Part shown: one piece after another, positions 15,802 to 23,640 of the stretch
How positions within the stretch are numbered: position 1 is the first letter of the stretch
How the letters are laid out: every line of letters starts with the position of its first letter
Assembly: GCA_018669845.1 (NCBI GenBank)
Contig: JABHSO010000169.1
Span: 1-46,889 of the forward strand
DNA length: 46,889 bases
Source: Gammaproteobacteria bacterium
GTDB lineage: Bacteria > Pseudomonadota > Gammaproteobacteria > GCA-001735895
Direction of reading: 5' to 3'
Program-made: the position numbers and the translations under genes
Notes under the pieces: model-generated
Told to the model about the DNA's origin: nothing
What the model saw: the letters and a program-made list of their open reading frames with translations, nothing else
Database searches by the model: none

Positions 15802-17854
15802 AGTGACTATCCTCTGGATTATTTAATTCAATTTGTTTCTTAATAATTAATTCTTCATCACATTTTGGGCAAAATTCATGTTCGCCACTCAGGTAACCAT
15901 GTTCTGGACAGATTGAGAATGTCGGTGTGATGGTGATGTAGGGAAGGTGGAAATTACCTAATGATCGTTTCACCAGTTTTTTACAGGCTTCGATGCTCGA
16001 AATACGCTCATTCATGTATAAATGTAAAACTGTGCCTCCGGTATATTTTCGTTGTAAATCATCCTGCATTTCCAATGCTTCAAATGGATCATCCGTATAA
16101 CCTACCGGCAATTGTGATGAATTGGTGTAGTAAGGACGATCAATAGTGCCCGCCTGCAATATATCCGGATAACGTTTGAGATCTTCTTTGGCAAATCGGT
16201 AAGTCGTGCCTTCGGCAGGTGTCGCTTCAAGGTTATACATGTTGCCGGTATCTTCCTGAAATTCGACCATGCGTTCACGAATATGATCCAGTAAACGAAT
16301 AGCCAGTGCTTTACCTTCTGTAGTTGTAATATCTTCTTTATCATCACTAAAGTTACGGATCATTTCATTGATACCGTTTACCCCGATGGTAGAAAAATGA
16401 TTACGCAGGGTTCTAAGGTATCGTTTGCTGTAGGGGAACAGCCCTGCATCTAAATGACGCTGAATAACCTTACGTTTTATCTCCAGGCTATTACGGGCAA
16501 TGTTGAGTAAATCATCAAGCTGAGCCATCAGCTTAACTTCATCACCCTGATAAAGATGTCCTAATCGAGCACAGTTCACGGTAACGACACCCAATGATCC
16601 AGTTTGTTCAGCAGAGCCAAACAGCCCATTGCCGCGTTTCAATAATTCAGTCAGATCCAGTTGCAGGCGGCAACACATGGAACGAATCATATTCGGTTTG
16701 AGTTCTGAGTTGAGGAAATTCTGGAAGTATGGCAAACCATATTTCGACGTCATCTCAAACAGCCGATCTGCATTTTCTGAATCCCAGATAAAATCATCAG
16801 TGATGTTGTAGGTGGGAATCGGAAAAGTAAAAACACGACCCTTGGCATCACCAGCCATCATCACTTCGATGTAAGCACGGTTGATCAGGTCCATTTCAGC
16901 CTGCAAATCACCGTAGGTAAAATCCTGTTCTTCACCGGCTATGACAGGCACCTGATCCTGTAAATCTTCCGGACAAACCCAGTCGAAAGTCAGATTGGTA
17001 AAAGGTGTTTGTGTTCCCCAGCGAGAAGGCACATTCAGGTTATAAATCAGTTCCTGCATTTGCTGCCGGACCTGCTCAAAGCTTAATTGATCTTTGCGCA
17101 CATAGGCTGCCATGTAAGTATCGAATGAACTAAAAGCTTGCGCACCAGCCCACTCATTTTGCAAGGTACCGAGGAAGTTGACTATTTGCCCCACCGCGGA
17201 GGACATGTGTTTGGGTGGGCCTGCCTCGACTCGGCCCTGAATACCATTCAGACCTTCATTCAACAGGGTTCTTAGTGACCAGCCGGCACAGTAACCTGCG
17301 AGCATATCCAGATCATGAATATGAACATCACCTTCACGATGCGCTTCACCAATCTCAGGAGGGTAAACATGGCTGAGCCAGTAATTCGCAATCATCTTGC
17401 CCGACGTATTGAGAATCAGGCCACCCAGTGAATAGCCCTGATTGGCATTAGCACTTACTCGCCAGTCCGATTTATCCAGATATTCATTCACTGCTGACGA
17501 CACATCAACCAGCGTACGTTTATCTTCTCTTAGTTTGTTGTGTTGCTCGCGATAAACAATGTAAGCACGGGCTGTTTCAATGTGATTAGCAGAAATCAAC
17601 ACCTGCTCAACCACATCCTGTACCGCTTCAATATCTGGTATTTGTCGGTTGCTATAACGGTGGCTTAATACTTTTATAACCTGTCGTGTTAGTAACTGAG
17701 CTTCAAAACTATCAAATTCACTGGTGGCTTGCCCGGCCTTTTCCAGTGCTTTTTCTATACGATTTTTGTCAAATGATACATCGGTACCATCTCGTTTAAT
17801 CAATCGTTGCGGTAGTGAAATAATATCTGTTACAGGTTCAGCTGTCATTTTCAT
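15782..17854 (-). CDS. nrdD: anaerobic ribonucleoside-triphosphate reductase, large catalytic part
   Basis: This 690-aa protein is the catalytic barrel of class III ribonucleotide reductase, making dNTPs without oxygen. It has an N-terminal ATP cone (about 16-105; IKRDGTDVSFDKNRIEKALE), which controls overall activity, then the ten-stranded barrel with SMCCRLQLD (C394, C395) and the finger-loop region. The C-terminal zinc site is C649, H652, C662 and C665. The protein stops 25 residues after the zinc site. The expected RVxGY glycyl-radical motif is instead on the overlapping ORF at 15640-15801. Tandem NrdR boxes lie upstream. Confidence 0.95.
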   Translation of the reverse strand: MKMTAEPVTDIISLPQRLIKRDGTDVSFDKNRIEKALEKAGQATSEFDSFEAQLLTRQVIKVLSHRYSNRQIPDIEAVQDVVEQVLISANHIETARAYIVYREQHNKLREDKRTLVDVSSAVNEYLDKSDWRVSANANQGYSLGGLILNTSGKMIANYWLSHVYPPEIGEAHREGDVHIHDLDMLAGYCAGWSLRTLLNEGLNGIQGRVEAGPPKHMSSAVGQIVNFLGTLQNEWAGAQAFSSFDTYMAAYVRKDQLSFEQVRQQMQELIYNLNVPSRWGTQTPFTNLTFDWVCPEDLQDQVPVIAGEEQDFTYGDLQAEMDLINRAYIEVMMAGDAKGRVFTFPIPTYNITDDFIWDSENADRLFEMTSKYGLPYFQNFLNSELKPNMIRSMCCRLQLDLTELLKRGNGLFGSAEQTGSLGVVTVNCARLGHLYQGDEVKLMAQLDDLLNIARNSLEIKRKVIQRHLDAGLFPYSKRYLRTLRNHFSTIGVNGINEMIRNFSDDKEDITTTEGKALAIRLLDHIRERMVEFQEDTGNMYNLEATPAEGTTYRFAKEDLKRYPDILQAGTIDRPYYTNSSQLPVGYTDDPFEALEMQDDLQRKYTGGTVLHLYMNERISSIEACKKLVKRSLGNFHLPYITITPTFSICPEHGYLSGEHEFCPKCDEELIIKKQIELNNPEDSHYASTIN

Positions 17855-17876
17855 ATTCTCTTGGGTAATTTTTAGA

Positions 17877-17922
17877 CTACTATATATTGTTATTAGTTTT
17901 TATCTTACCTACTATATATTGT
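17877..17922. promoter_or_regulatory. tandem NrdR boxes upstream of nrdD
   Basis: CTACTATATATTGT occurs twice (17877-17890 and 17909-17922), 32 bp apart, that is three helical turns. This matches known NrdR operators: paired AT-rich palindromic boxes near ACWCWATATWTTGT with a 15-16-bp linker, in front of nrd genes. Confidence 0.8.
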
Positions 17923-17938
17923 GTTTTTATTGCTGGAA

Positions 17939-17952
17939 TTGATTTATGTCAA
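17939..17952. promoter_or_regulatory. FNR/Anr-type box between nrdD and ubiT
   Basis: TTGATTTATGTCAA differs from the TTGAT-N4-ATCAA consensus at one position. It lies in the divergent region, so it could act on nrdD, ubiT or both. Confidence 0.6.
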
Positions 17953-17993
17953 TTTTACTTTTTATTATTAAATTAGTAATTAATAAAGTAGCC

Positions 17994-18005
17994 TGATGTA
18001 AATCA
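17994..18005. promoter_or_regulatory. second FNR/CRP-type core upstream of ubiT
   Basis: TGATGTAAATCA is a perfect TGAT-N4-ATCA core but lacks the outer T and A of the full FNR consensus. It is 60 bp upstream of the chosen ubiT start and close to the strong Shine-Dalgarno at 18013. Confidence 0.45.
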
Positions 18006-18023
18006 TGTTGAAAAGGAGGAATC

Positions 18024-18053
18024 ATGGCTACTATTCGGGGTCCACAAAAGTAA
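18024..18053 (+). CDS. possible 9-codon leader peptide upstream of ubiT
   Basis: An ATG at 18024 has the best Shine-Dalgarno of the region (AAGGAGG, 4 bp away) and encodes MATIRGPQK before TAA. The ubiT start at 18065 has no clear Shine-Dalgarno of its own, so ribosomes ending at 18053 could reinitiate there. Alternatively, the ubiT N-terminus is frameshifted. No similar peptide is known to me. Confidence 0.35.
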   Translation: MATIRGPQK

Positions 18054-18064
18054 ATAGAATTATC

Positions 18065-18580
18065 ATGAGTCTTGCAGCAGTTACATCTCATTTACAGCAA
18101 ACGCTTGATCCGGTCGTGTCCCGTTTTATCAAACCACGGATTCTGAGCAGCATTGCGACCAGGATGCCACGGAAATTAAATTACCTAGTGGTAGAGAAAC
18201 TACTCAATAATGCTTTTGCTGAACAGATTGGCGATGGAGATTTTGAATTTCTTGAGGGTCGTGTACTTCAGGTTGAGATTATTGATGCCAACCTGTTTAT
18301 TGGATTAAGTTTTAATCACAACAGAATTATCTGTAACCATTTTAACAATCTGGCCTGCACATCTGATGCAACGCTTTCTATCGATACTCTAAATGCCATT
18401 AACCTCGTGCAGCAGGAAGTTGATCCGGACACATTGTTTTTTCAGCGTAAGCTAAAGATTAATGGTGATACCGAACTGGCTCACCATGTTAAGAATACAA
18501 TTGATACACTTGATCCTGAGGTTATTCCGGGCTTTATGTTGACGTTGATGGAACAATATAAGTTAAGGGCATTTGTTTAA
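18065..18580 (+). CDS. ubiT: UbiT, accessory factor of O2-independent ubiquinone synthesis
   Basis: This 171-aa protein has an SCP2-like sterol/lipid-binding fold (YhbT family). In E. coli UbiT binds the lipophilic ubiquinone precursors and is needed, with UbiU and UbiV, for ubiquinone synthesis without oxygen. The start MSLAAVTSHLQQTLDPVVSR is chosen because it gives the family length (E. coli 174 aa); an earlier ATG at 18005 adds 20 residues of poor match. Family segments LNYLVVEKLLNNAFAEQ and FFQRKLKINGDTELAHHVKN are clear. It is divergent from nrdD and convergent with ubiV. Confidence 0.9.
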   Translation: MSLAAVTSHLQQTLDPVVSRFIKPRILSSIATRMPRKLNYLVVEKLLNNAFAEQIGDGDFEFLEGRVLQVEIIDANLFIGLSFNHNRIICNHFNNLACTSDATLSIDTLNAINLVQQEVDPDTLFFQRKLKINGDTELAHHVKNTIDTLDPEVIPGFMLTLMEQYKLRAFV

Positions 18581-18585
18581 TATTT

Positions 18586-18652
18586 GTAGGGTTCGCCGTG
18601 CGCACCATTGAGTTTCAGTAGCAACAACATTGGTGCGCGCGGCGCACCCTAC
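18586..18652. repeat. imperfect inverted-repeat element between ubiT and ubiV
   Basis: The arms GTAGGGTTCGCCGTGCGCAC (18586-18605) and its near-complement (18633-18652) pair over about 22 bp with two mismatches; the loop is about 20 bp. It sits between two convergent genes, so it can form a strong terminator-like stem. The left arm and loop recur inside the selD remnant at 22021-22058, marking a dispersed repeat. Confidence 0.75.
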
Positions 18653-19555
18653 CTATACTTCAGTGATGTTTTTAACTGGAACATATTTCATTCCTTCAAT
18701 CCCTAACCAGTATCCATTGCAAAACTCATAATCACCTACAAGAGCATCTTTACTCACATCAACTCCCTGCATCATAGCGGCCAATTGATCGACCGCTTTA
18801 AGTGTATCTACAGCACTCACTGGCACTATTCTCAGAATTTCGATTCCAGCATCTTTCAGCTCAGTCCATCGATCAAATAAGTAATTTACTTTTGCTGACT
18901 GCGTTTCGATTCCATTTATCTGCGCAAAGCTATCCCCTTCCTGAGTTTTTACCTTTAAGCCCTGCTCATAATCCAGGCACTTTAGCTGGCAGTCATCTTT
19001 AGGAAGTTTGTGGTGTCTAGCTGTAAAACAGCGTGCCGAGTATGCCAGTGGCATTCTTCCGAAGACCCGATATTCGAGTTCAATACCGAGGGACTGACAG
19101 TGACTTATCATCGGGGCTATATCCTGCTGACCAAGTTCGACCGGAATACACCAGCGACTCATGCCCTGTTTTTTAAGGATATCTATTGCCCGGTTGTTGT
19201 AAACATTGATGGCAGTACCAGCCACAAAGGCATTTCCATTATCATTTGCGACCTGAATTGCAGCCATGTCATTGGCTTCGATCAGGTAATCTTTTTGTTT
19301 TGCTATTTTACTCAGATATTTTAATTCAGAATCAGCTTCTAACAGAGTCAGGGTTGATAACACTACCTGCTTGCCAGCCTGAGTTAACAGTTCTGCAATG
19401 TCCAGCCAGTCCTGAAACTTCATAGTACGTCGTTTTGAGCATACCGTTTCACCAAGATAAACAATATCTACAGGGCTTGAAGCTATTTTTTTATAAAAAG
19501 AAAAGTAGTCTTCCTGTGACCAGAAATAGGGCACAGCTGCTAATGATATTTTCAT
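18653..19555 (-). CDS. ubiV: UbiV, [4Fe-4S] U32-family subunit of O2-independent ubiquinone hydroxylation
   Basis: This 300-aa protein of the U32 peptidase-like family matches YhbV/UbiV. It carries the iron-sulfur cysteines C39, C176, C189 and C193, corresponding to C39, C180, C193 and C197 of E. coli UbiV. The UbiU-UbiV complex hydroxylates the ring using prephenate as oxygen donor under anoxia. The gene follows ubiU in the same direction with a 148-bp gap. Confidence 0.93.
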   Translation of the reverse strand: MKISLAAVPYFWSQEDYFSFYKKIASSPVDIVYLGETVCSKRRTMKFQDWLDIAELLTQAGKQVVLSTLTLLEADSELKYLSKIAKQKDYLIEANDMAAIQVANDNGNAFVAGTAINVYNNRAIDILKKQGMSRWCIPVELGQQDIAPMISHCQSLGIELEYRVFGRMPLAYSARCFTARHHKLPKDDCQLKCLDYEQGLKVKTQEGDSFAQINGIETQSAKVNYLFDRWTELKDAGIEILRIVPVSAVDTLKAVDQLAAMMQGVDVSKDALVGDYEFCNGYWLGIEGMKYVPVKNITEV

Positions 19556-19703
19556 AAGTAACCACTCAGAGAATTTAGATTTCTCCCTGATTCAAGGCAT
19601 TTTTGCACGGAAAATGTGAGCATATATTTAATATGTGACCATTTGAGTACGAAAATAACGCCGAAGCAGGGTGGAAGATAATTTCTATGTGTGATTACTT
19701 TTT

Positions 19704-20693
19704 TCATTGCCAATCCCTTTCGTAAGCGCCAATGGTGGTTTGTTTGCCTTCCGCCAAACTGGCTAATTTATTGATGGAATCTGATGAAACTTTTTCACCG
19801 GTATTCTCAACTCTATCAATAGCTTCACGCCAGGCTTTGGTCACCGTCGCCACATAGGCCGGGCTTCGTTGTCGCCCTTCAACTTTTATAGCCACCACTC
19901 CTGATTGAATAAGCTCTGGCAGAATATCCATGGTGTTTAAACTGGTGGGTTCTTCCAGTGCATGTTCAACATGACCATTCACTTCGAAGCGCCCTTTGCA
20001 TAAAGTTGGGTAGCCGGCACTTTCATTTTCTGTAAACTTATCGATCAATAGTCCATTCAGGCGAGATTCAAGCACTTCACCTTTATCTTCCCACTGCACA
20101 AAGGCTGCCGGCGAACAGACGCCCAGTGTATTGGGTGACTCTCCGGTTAAATAAGATGACAGGTAACAGCGGCCTTCTGCCATAATGCATAAACTGCCAA
20201 AACCAAATACTTCAATTTCTACCGGTGCAGTTTTGGCTAGTTTTGATACTTGTGCCAATGATAAAACCCGGGGCAATACGGCGCGTTTAATTCCAAAATT
20301 GTTAAAATAGAAATTAAGGGATTCCAGATTAGTGGATGAAGCCTGAACTGATAAATGGATGGGAAAGGTATCTGATTTTGAACGAATATAATCCATCACA
20401 CCCATATCTGCGACAATCAGCGTATCTATTCCAAGTGCCATCGCCTGATCTACAGAGTTAGTCCAGCGCGCCCATTTGCTTTCCCGGGGATAGGTATTTA
20501 TCGCGCAATAAACTTTACAGTTTTTTGAATGAGCATAACTAATTGCTTTACCTATCTGCTTTTCAGAAAAATTTAATCCTGCAAAATGGCGCGCATTGGT
20601 TTCATTTTTAAGCCCCATATAAACAGCATTCGCACCATTATCAACGGCTTTCACCAGGGATTGATAATTACCTGCAGGACATACTAGATCCAC
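19704..20693 (-). CDS. ubiU: UbiU, [4Fe-4S] U32-family subunit of O2-independent ubiquinone hydroxylation
   Basis: This 329-aa protein has U32 family features and C169, C176, C193 and C232, the same positions as the cluster ligands of E. coli UbiU. It starts MDLVCPAGNYQSLVKAVDNG at a GTG codon (20693) with GAGGA 8 bp upstream. It pairs with UbiV. An FNR-type box lies about 60 bp upstream of its start. It is not a collagenase, despite the old family name. Confidence 0.93.
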   Translation of the reverse strand: MDLVCPAGNYQSLVKAVDNGANAVYMGLKNETNARHFAGLNFSEKQIGKAISYAHSKNCKVYCAINTYPRESKWARWTNSVDQAMALGIDTLIVADMGVMDYIRSKSDTFPIHLSVQASSTNLESLNFYFNNFGIKRAVLPRVLSLAQVSKLAKTAPVEIEVFGFGSLCIMAEGRCYLSSYLTGESPNTLGVCSPAAFVQWEDKGEVLESRLNGLLIDKFTENESAGYPTLCKGRFEVNGHVEHALEEPTSLNTMDILPELIQSGVVAIKVEGRQRSPAYVATVTKAWREAIDRVENTGEKVSSDSINKLASLAEGKQTTIGAYERDWQ

Positions 20694-20751
20694 GATCTAT
20701 TCCTCAAAATATAAATGAAAACATATTCTAGATAGAAATAAAATCTCATCA

Positions 20752-20765
20752 TTGACCTATATCAA
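20752..20765. promoter_or_regulatory. FNR/Anr-type box upstream of ubiU
   Basis: TTGACCTATATCAA differs from TTGAT-N4-ATCAA at one base. It lies 59-72 bp before the ubiU start, in the divergent region with the gene at 20861. It is the third such site in the ubi/nrd island. Confidence 0.6.
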
Positions 20766-20860
20766 CAGGACTCTTTTCGACTATTAAGTCATTTATGCAC
20801 TTTTTTCTATTTAATTACATCGGCAGCTGCTACATTTCTCATCAGTCTTTAACTCGAATA

Positions 20861-21400
20861 ATGAATGGTTTAGTTGTGATCCTAAGAAATTTACTAAAAA
20901 GCTTTGCAGGAAATAAATCCTCTGATAATGAAATCGAACAACAGGAGATCTTTGAAGAAAGCGCTAAAGAACGTGATCATTTCATGGGTAAAATCTATAA
21001 AGCAGTTTCAACCCACAGGGATAGTGAAGCAATATATCTACTACTAGAGCGGTATGATATTTCCAAAACATCATATAAATACTACGAAGAACTGTTCGAT
21101 CACATGCAAAAATGGGGACCATCAAGAACTCTACTTTGTTTCGGGCGCCTGATTATCGATATTTTGAATGAGGAGCGGCGCTACGGCAGAGCCCTGTTTT
21201 ATATTGAAAAATGCCAGCAGGTCAGGCCTCAATTTATTCTTGCCGATTTATCCCAAACTGTTTTTTATGCCAAAATGGCAGTCGAGGCTGACAAGCTGGA
21301 TGTTGCCAGGAACCTGGTCAGTAATGCTGAGAAAAGATACGGAAACATGGTCAATCTCGAATTATGCACCAAGCTCATTACTCATATAAATTTAGCCTGA
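20861..21400 (+). CDS. helical-repeat (TPR-like) protein, unknown function
   Basis: From the ATG at 20861 this is a 179-aa mostly helical protein beginning MNGLVVILRNLLKSFAGNKS. The C-terminal half (ALFYIEKCQQVRPQFILADL, then AVEADKLDVARNLVSNAEKR) looks like two tetratricopeptide-type helical pairs. A longer frame from 20795 adds a non-conserved stretch without a Shine-Dalgarno. It is divergent from ubiU and overlaps the exonuclease gene tail to tail by 9 bp. No catalytic motif is visible, so no function is assigned. Confidence 0.6.
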   Translation: MNGLVVILRNLLKSFAGNKSSDNEIEQQEIFEESAKERDHFMGKIYKAVSTHRDSEAIYLLLERYDISKTSYKYYEELFDHMQKWGPSRTLLCFGRLIIDILNEERRYGRALFYIEKCQQVRPQFILADLSQTVFYAKMAVEADKLDVARNLVSNAEKRYGNMVNLELCTKLITHINLA

Positions 21401-21898
21401 AATATCAGAGGTTCGTATATACGTTTGCTGAATAACCCAGGCATCACTACTGGCTCGATGACGCTCGGAAGTAGATACCTCAATGACTTTATTTTTAATT
21501 TCATGCCAGTGATCCATCTGGCTTTCGCTGAGTATCATCTCTAACGGGCTAATATAAAATGTCCGGGTGACACCAGCCTGAAAAAATAAAACTTCTAGCC
21601 AGGGTTTATCAACCACCCAACCATCAGAATAAACTGTTTTTTCATGTAACAATTCATTCAGTTTTAGCACAACATCTTTTACAGATTTACCATGATGCAA
21701 CAATGTATCCCGTTGAATGTGGTGTAACTTTTCAGCTGTCGTATCCCAGTGCTTCCATTCTTCAACCGGGTGAATCAAAGTGGAATATCGAGACCCATTG
21801 TCAAGTGCCACACCGACTTCTATCGGATAGCTCAGCGGATCAAAACCTGATGCTTCTACATCAATAATATTCGGTTTGAAATCTTTGCGTTTAATCAT
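21392..21898 (-). CDS. DEDDh 3'-5' exonuclease (DnaQ/RNase T superfamily)
   Basis: This 168-aa protein carries the DEDDh residues: D13 and E15 in IIDVEASGF, D97 in GWVVDKPWL, and H147 and D152 in RHRASSDAW. It is a stand-alone exonuclease domain of normal size, acting on single-stranded DNA or RNA ends. The specific substrate cannot be told from sequence. It stands alone, next to the degenerated region. Confidence 0.8.
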   Translation of the reverse strand: MIKRKDFKPNIIDVEASGFDPLSYPIEVGVALDNGSRYSTLIHPVEEWKHWDTTAEKLHHIQRDTLLHHGKSVKDVVLKLNELLHEKTVYSDGWVVDKPWLEVLFFQAGVTRTFYISPLEMILSESQMDHWHEIKNKVIEVSTSERHRASSDAWVIQQTYIRTSDISG

Positions 21899-21960
21899 CC
21901 CTGTTTACTCAATATGTTGCAGTTATAAAACGACCTAAACTTAAGTGTAGTTAAATCCAT

Positions 21961-22272
21961 CTAAAATTCTACACTCAAGCTCTTTAAACTGAAAGAGGTG
22001 TCTGAAAAACTTACTTTTGCGTAGGATGCGTCGTGCGCACCATGAATTTCAGCAGCAAATAAGGTTCCAGTACCTACCGCTTTGGTCAGCACAATGGCAT
22101 CACCCAGTTGTAATCCACTTTTGCGCCACACTTTATTGGGGTCAATCAAACCATTAACTGTTAACCCAAATGCCAGTTCGACCCCTTCGCTGGAATGACC
22201 ACCAACTAATACAGCGCCCGTTGGCTGGATTAACACAAAACAACAGCACACTGAGAAAATTGCTTTCATCAA
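21961..22272 (-). pseudogene. remnant of selD/senC (selenophosphate synthetase)
   Basis: About 60 residues of the C-terminal AIRS domain of SelD are recognisable: [20 protein letters not shown], then [16 protein letters not shown] and [19 protein letters not shown]. Everything N-terminal to this (ATP-binding half and the catalytic Cys/Sec loop) is missing, and the 3' end runs into a dispersed repeat (22021-22058). The residual frame of 103 codons is therefore not functional. SelD makes selenophosphate for selenocysteine, selenouridine or, as SenC, for selenoneine. Confidence 0.7.
22021..22058. repeat. half copy of the GTAGG repeat inside the selD remnant
   Basis: GTAGGATGCGTCGTGCGCAC and the following 18 bp match the left arm and loop of the element at 18586-18652. 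The right arm is absent. It lies where the selD similarity ends, so it may mark the break. Confidence 0.6.
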
Positions 22273-22409
22273 TCCATAATGTATCAGATTGAAATCCTGC
22301 TTTCGATGTCAGTTTTTATAAATTCATCACTGGAAAATTTATAGGGATTTTCAGTATGAATAGTTTCGTCTTTTGCATCGTTAAAAATATTTTGGCCGAA
22401 TTGAATTTT

Positions 22410-22480
22410 CTGGCTTTAGCAATACTGAAAGGTTCAATTTCAACTTCATGTGCCCATTTTTCATTATCAAATACAATGTC
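22410..22480 (-). pseudogene. fragment of an EgtB/SenA-like (FGE-sulfatase domain) enzyme
   Basis: A short frame reads VFDNEKWAHEVEIEPFSIA. This is the conserved start of the FGE-sulfatase domain in EgtB-type sulfoxide synthases and the selenoneine synthase SenA. The similarity ends after a few more residues, and no long frame continues. The surrounding gene-free stretch 22273-22549 shows only this fragment and an unassigned short frame. Confidence 0.5.
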
Positions 22481-23640
22481 ATCCTGATGATTTACAGATC
22501 TTGCATTTTTCCTGCCGACAGGAAGACAACACGCAAGACCTGTATTTTGTTATATCGATTTCAGGTATTGCACCAGATCCATTTTTTCTGTTGCGCTTAA
22601 TCCGGTTGATAATACAGTGTCATAGTGTTCGACTAAGGCTTCCAGGCTGGCATGTGCTCCATCATGAAAATAAGGTGCATGCGAACCAACACCTTTTAAT
22701 GGCGTCGTTCTATAAGAGCCAATATGACTACCACGCTGTGCATATCCAGGATCACATCCTGTTTGCTCAGGGCTATGTCTTTTATCATCGGTAAAATTCT
22801 CACCACTGTGACAAGCTGAACAGGATGCCTTGCCATCAAATAGTAATTTCCCGCGATTTGCAGATGCAACATCAAAGCTTCCTGCTTCAGGAACCGGAGC
22901 TTGAAGGCTGTGCTGATAGATTTTAAAGCTTCAAGTTTTGCTGTCACCAGATCAGGATCGGCTTTAATATCCAGCCCCAGTTCGTCACTTTTAAAGTTCC
23001 CCTGCCCACCCATCTGGGTTATTGCTACATAGGCATTCCAGAATGAAATATCACCTTCACCGGTATAGGTTGCTAGCGAGACATCTTTCAGGCCATAAGC
23101 GGGGGGAATCAATACAGGATCATTGATGCCATTCTGATTCCAGAATGGATCATACTTTCCTTTCCCCCAGGACTGTAATTCTGTGCGCAATTGAGGTTTA
23201 TCATCAAAGTAGGGGGATAGCGAGATAATCAAACCGGGATCAAGATCACGTGCAGGCCAGCCATCCAGACGTTTACCAATACCCAGTGCTACAGAGTCAT
23301 CCACAGTCGAGTGACACAGTGCACAGGTAACACCGAATTTACTAGCAGTACCATTAGTATCTACCATTGCTTTGATTCCGACAATGGCATCCAGCTTTAG
23401 TAACTCAAGTGTCGTGGCAGGGTCTGTCAGGTCAGCAGTTTGCAACAAACCATCTGGCAATACTTCACTGTCTACTTTTAAACCTACAGCTAAAGCGGTA
23501 GTGGGATCTACAGTCATGACCACTTCATTTCAACGTAATACATCTGTCCAGAAAACTTCATCACCAAAAGTGTCAGAGCGAAAAGTTACTTTCGGATCAA
23601 ATTCCTCGGTTACGTCTTCATCACTATTACATCCCGCTAA

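Noticed and set aside
18653..20693. U32 peptidase or collagenase function for the two adjacent genes
   Set aside because: Iron-sulfur cysteines at the UbiU and UbiV positions and the neighbouring ubiT identify them as quinone-synthesis proteins.
20861..21400. A divergent partner of UbiU in quinone synthesis
   Set aside because: Only helical repeats are visible; sharing the promoter region is not sufficient to assign a role.
22450..22794. A 114-codon plus-strand frame
   Set aside because: It is antisense to the CSACH-containing second half of the di-heme cytochrome pseudogene, which explains its openness.
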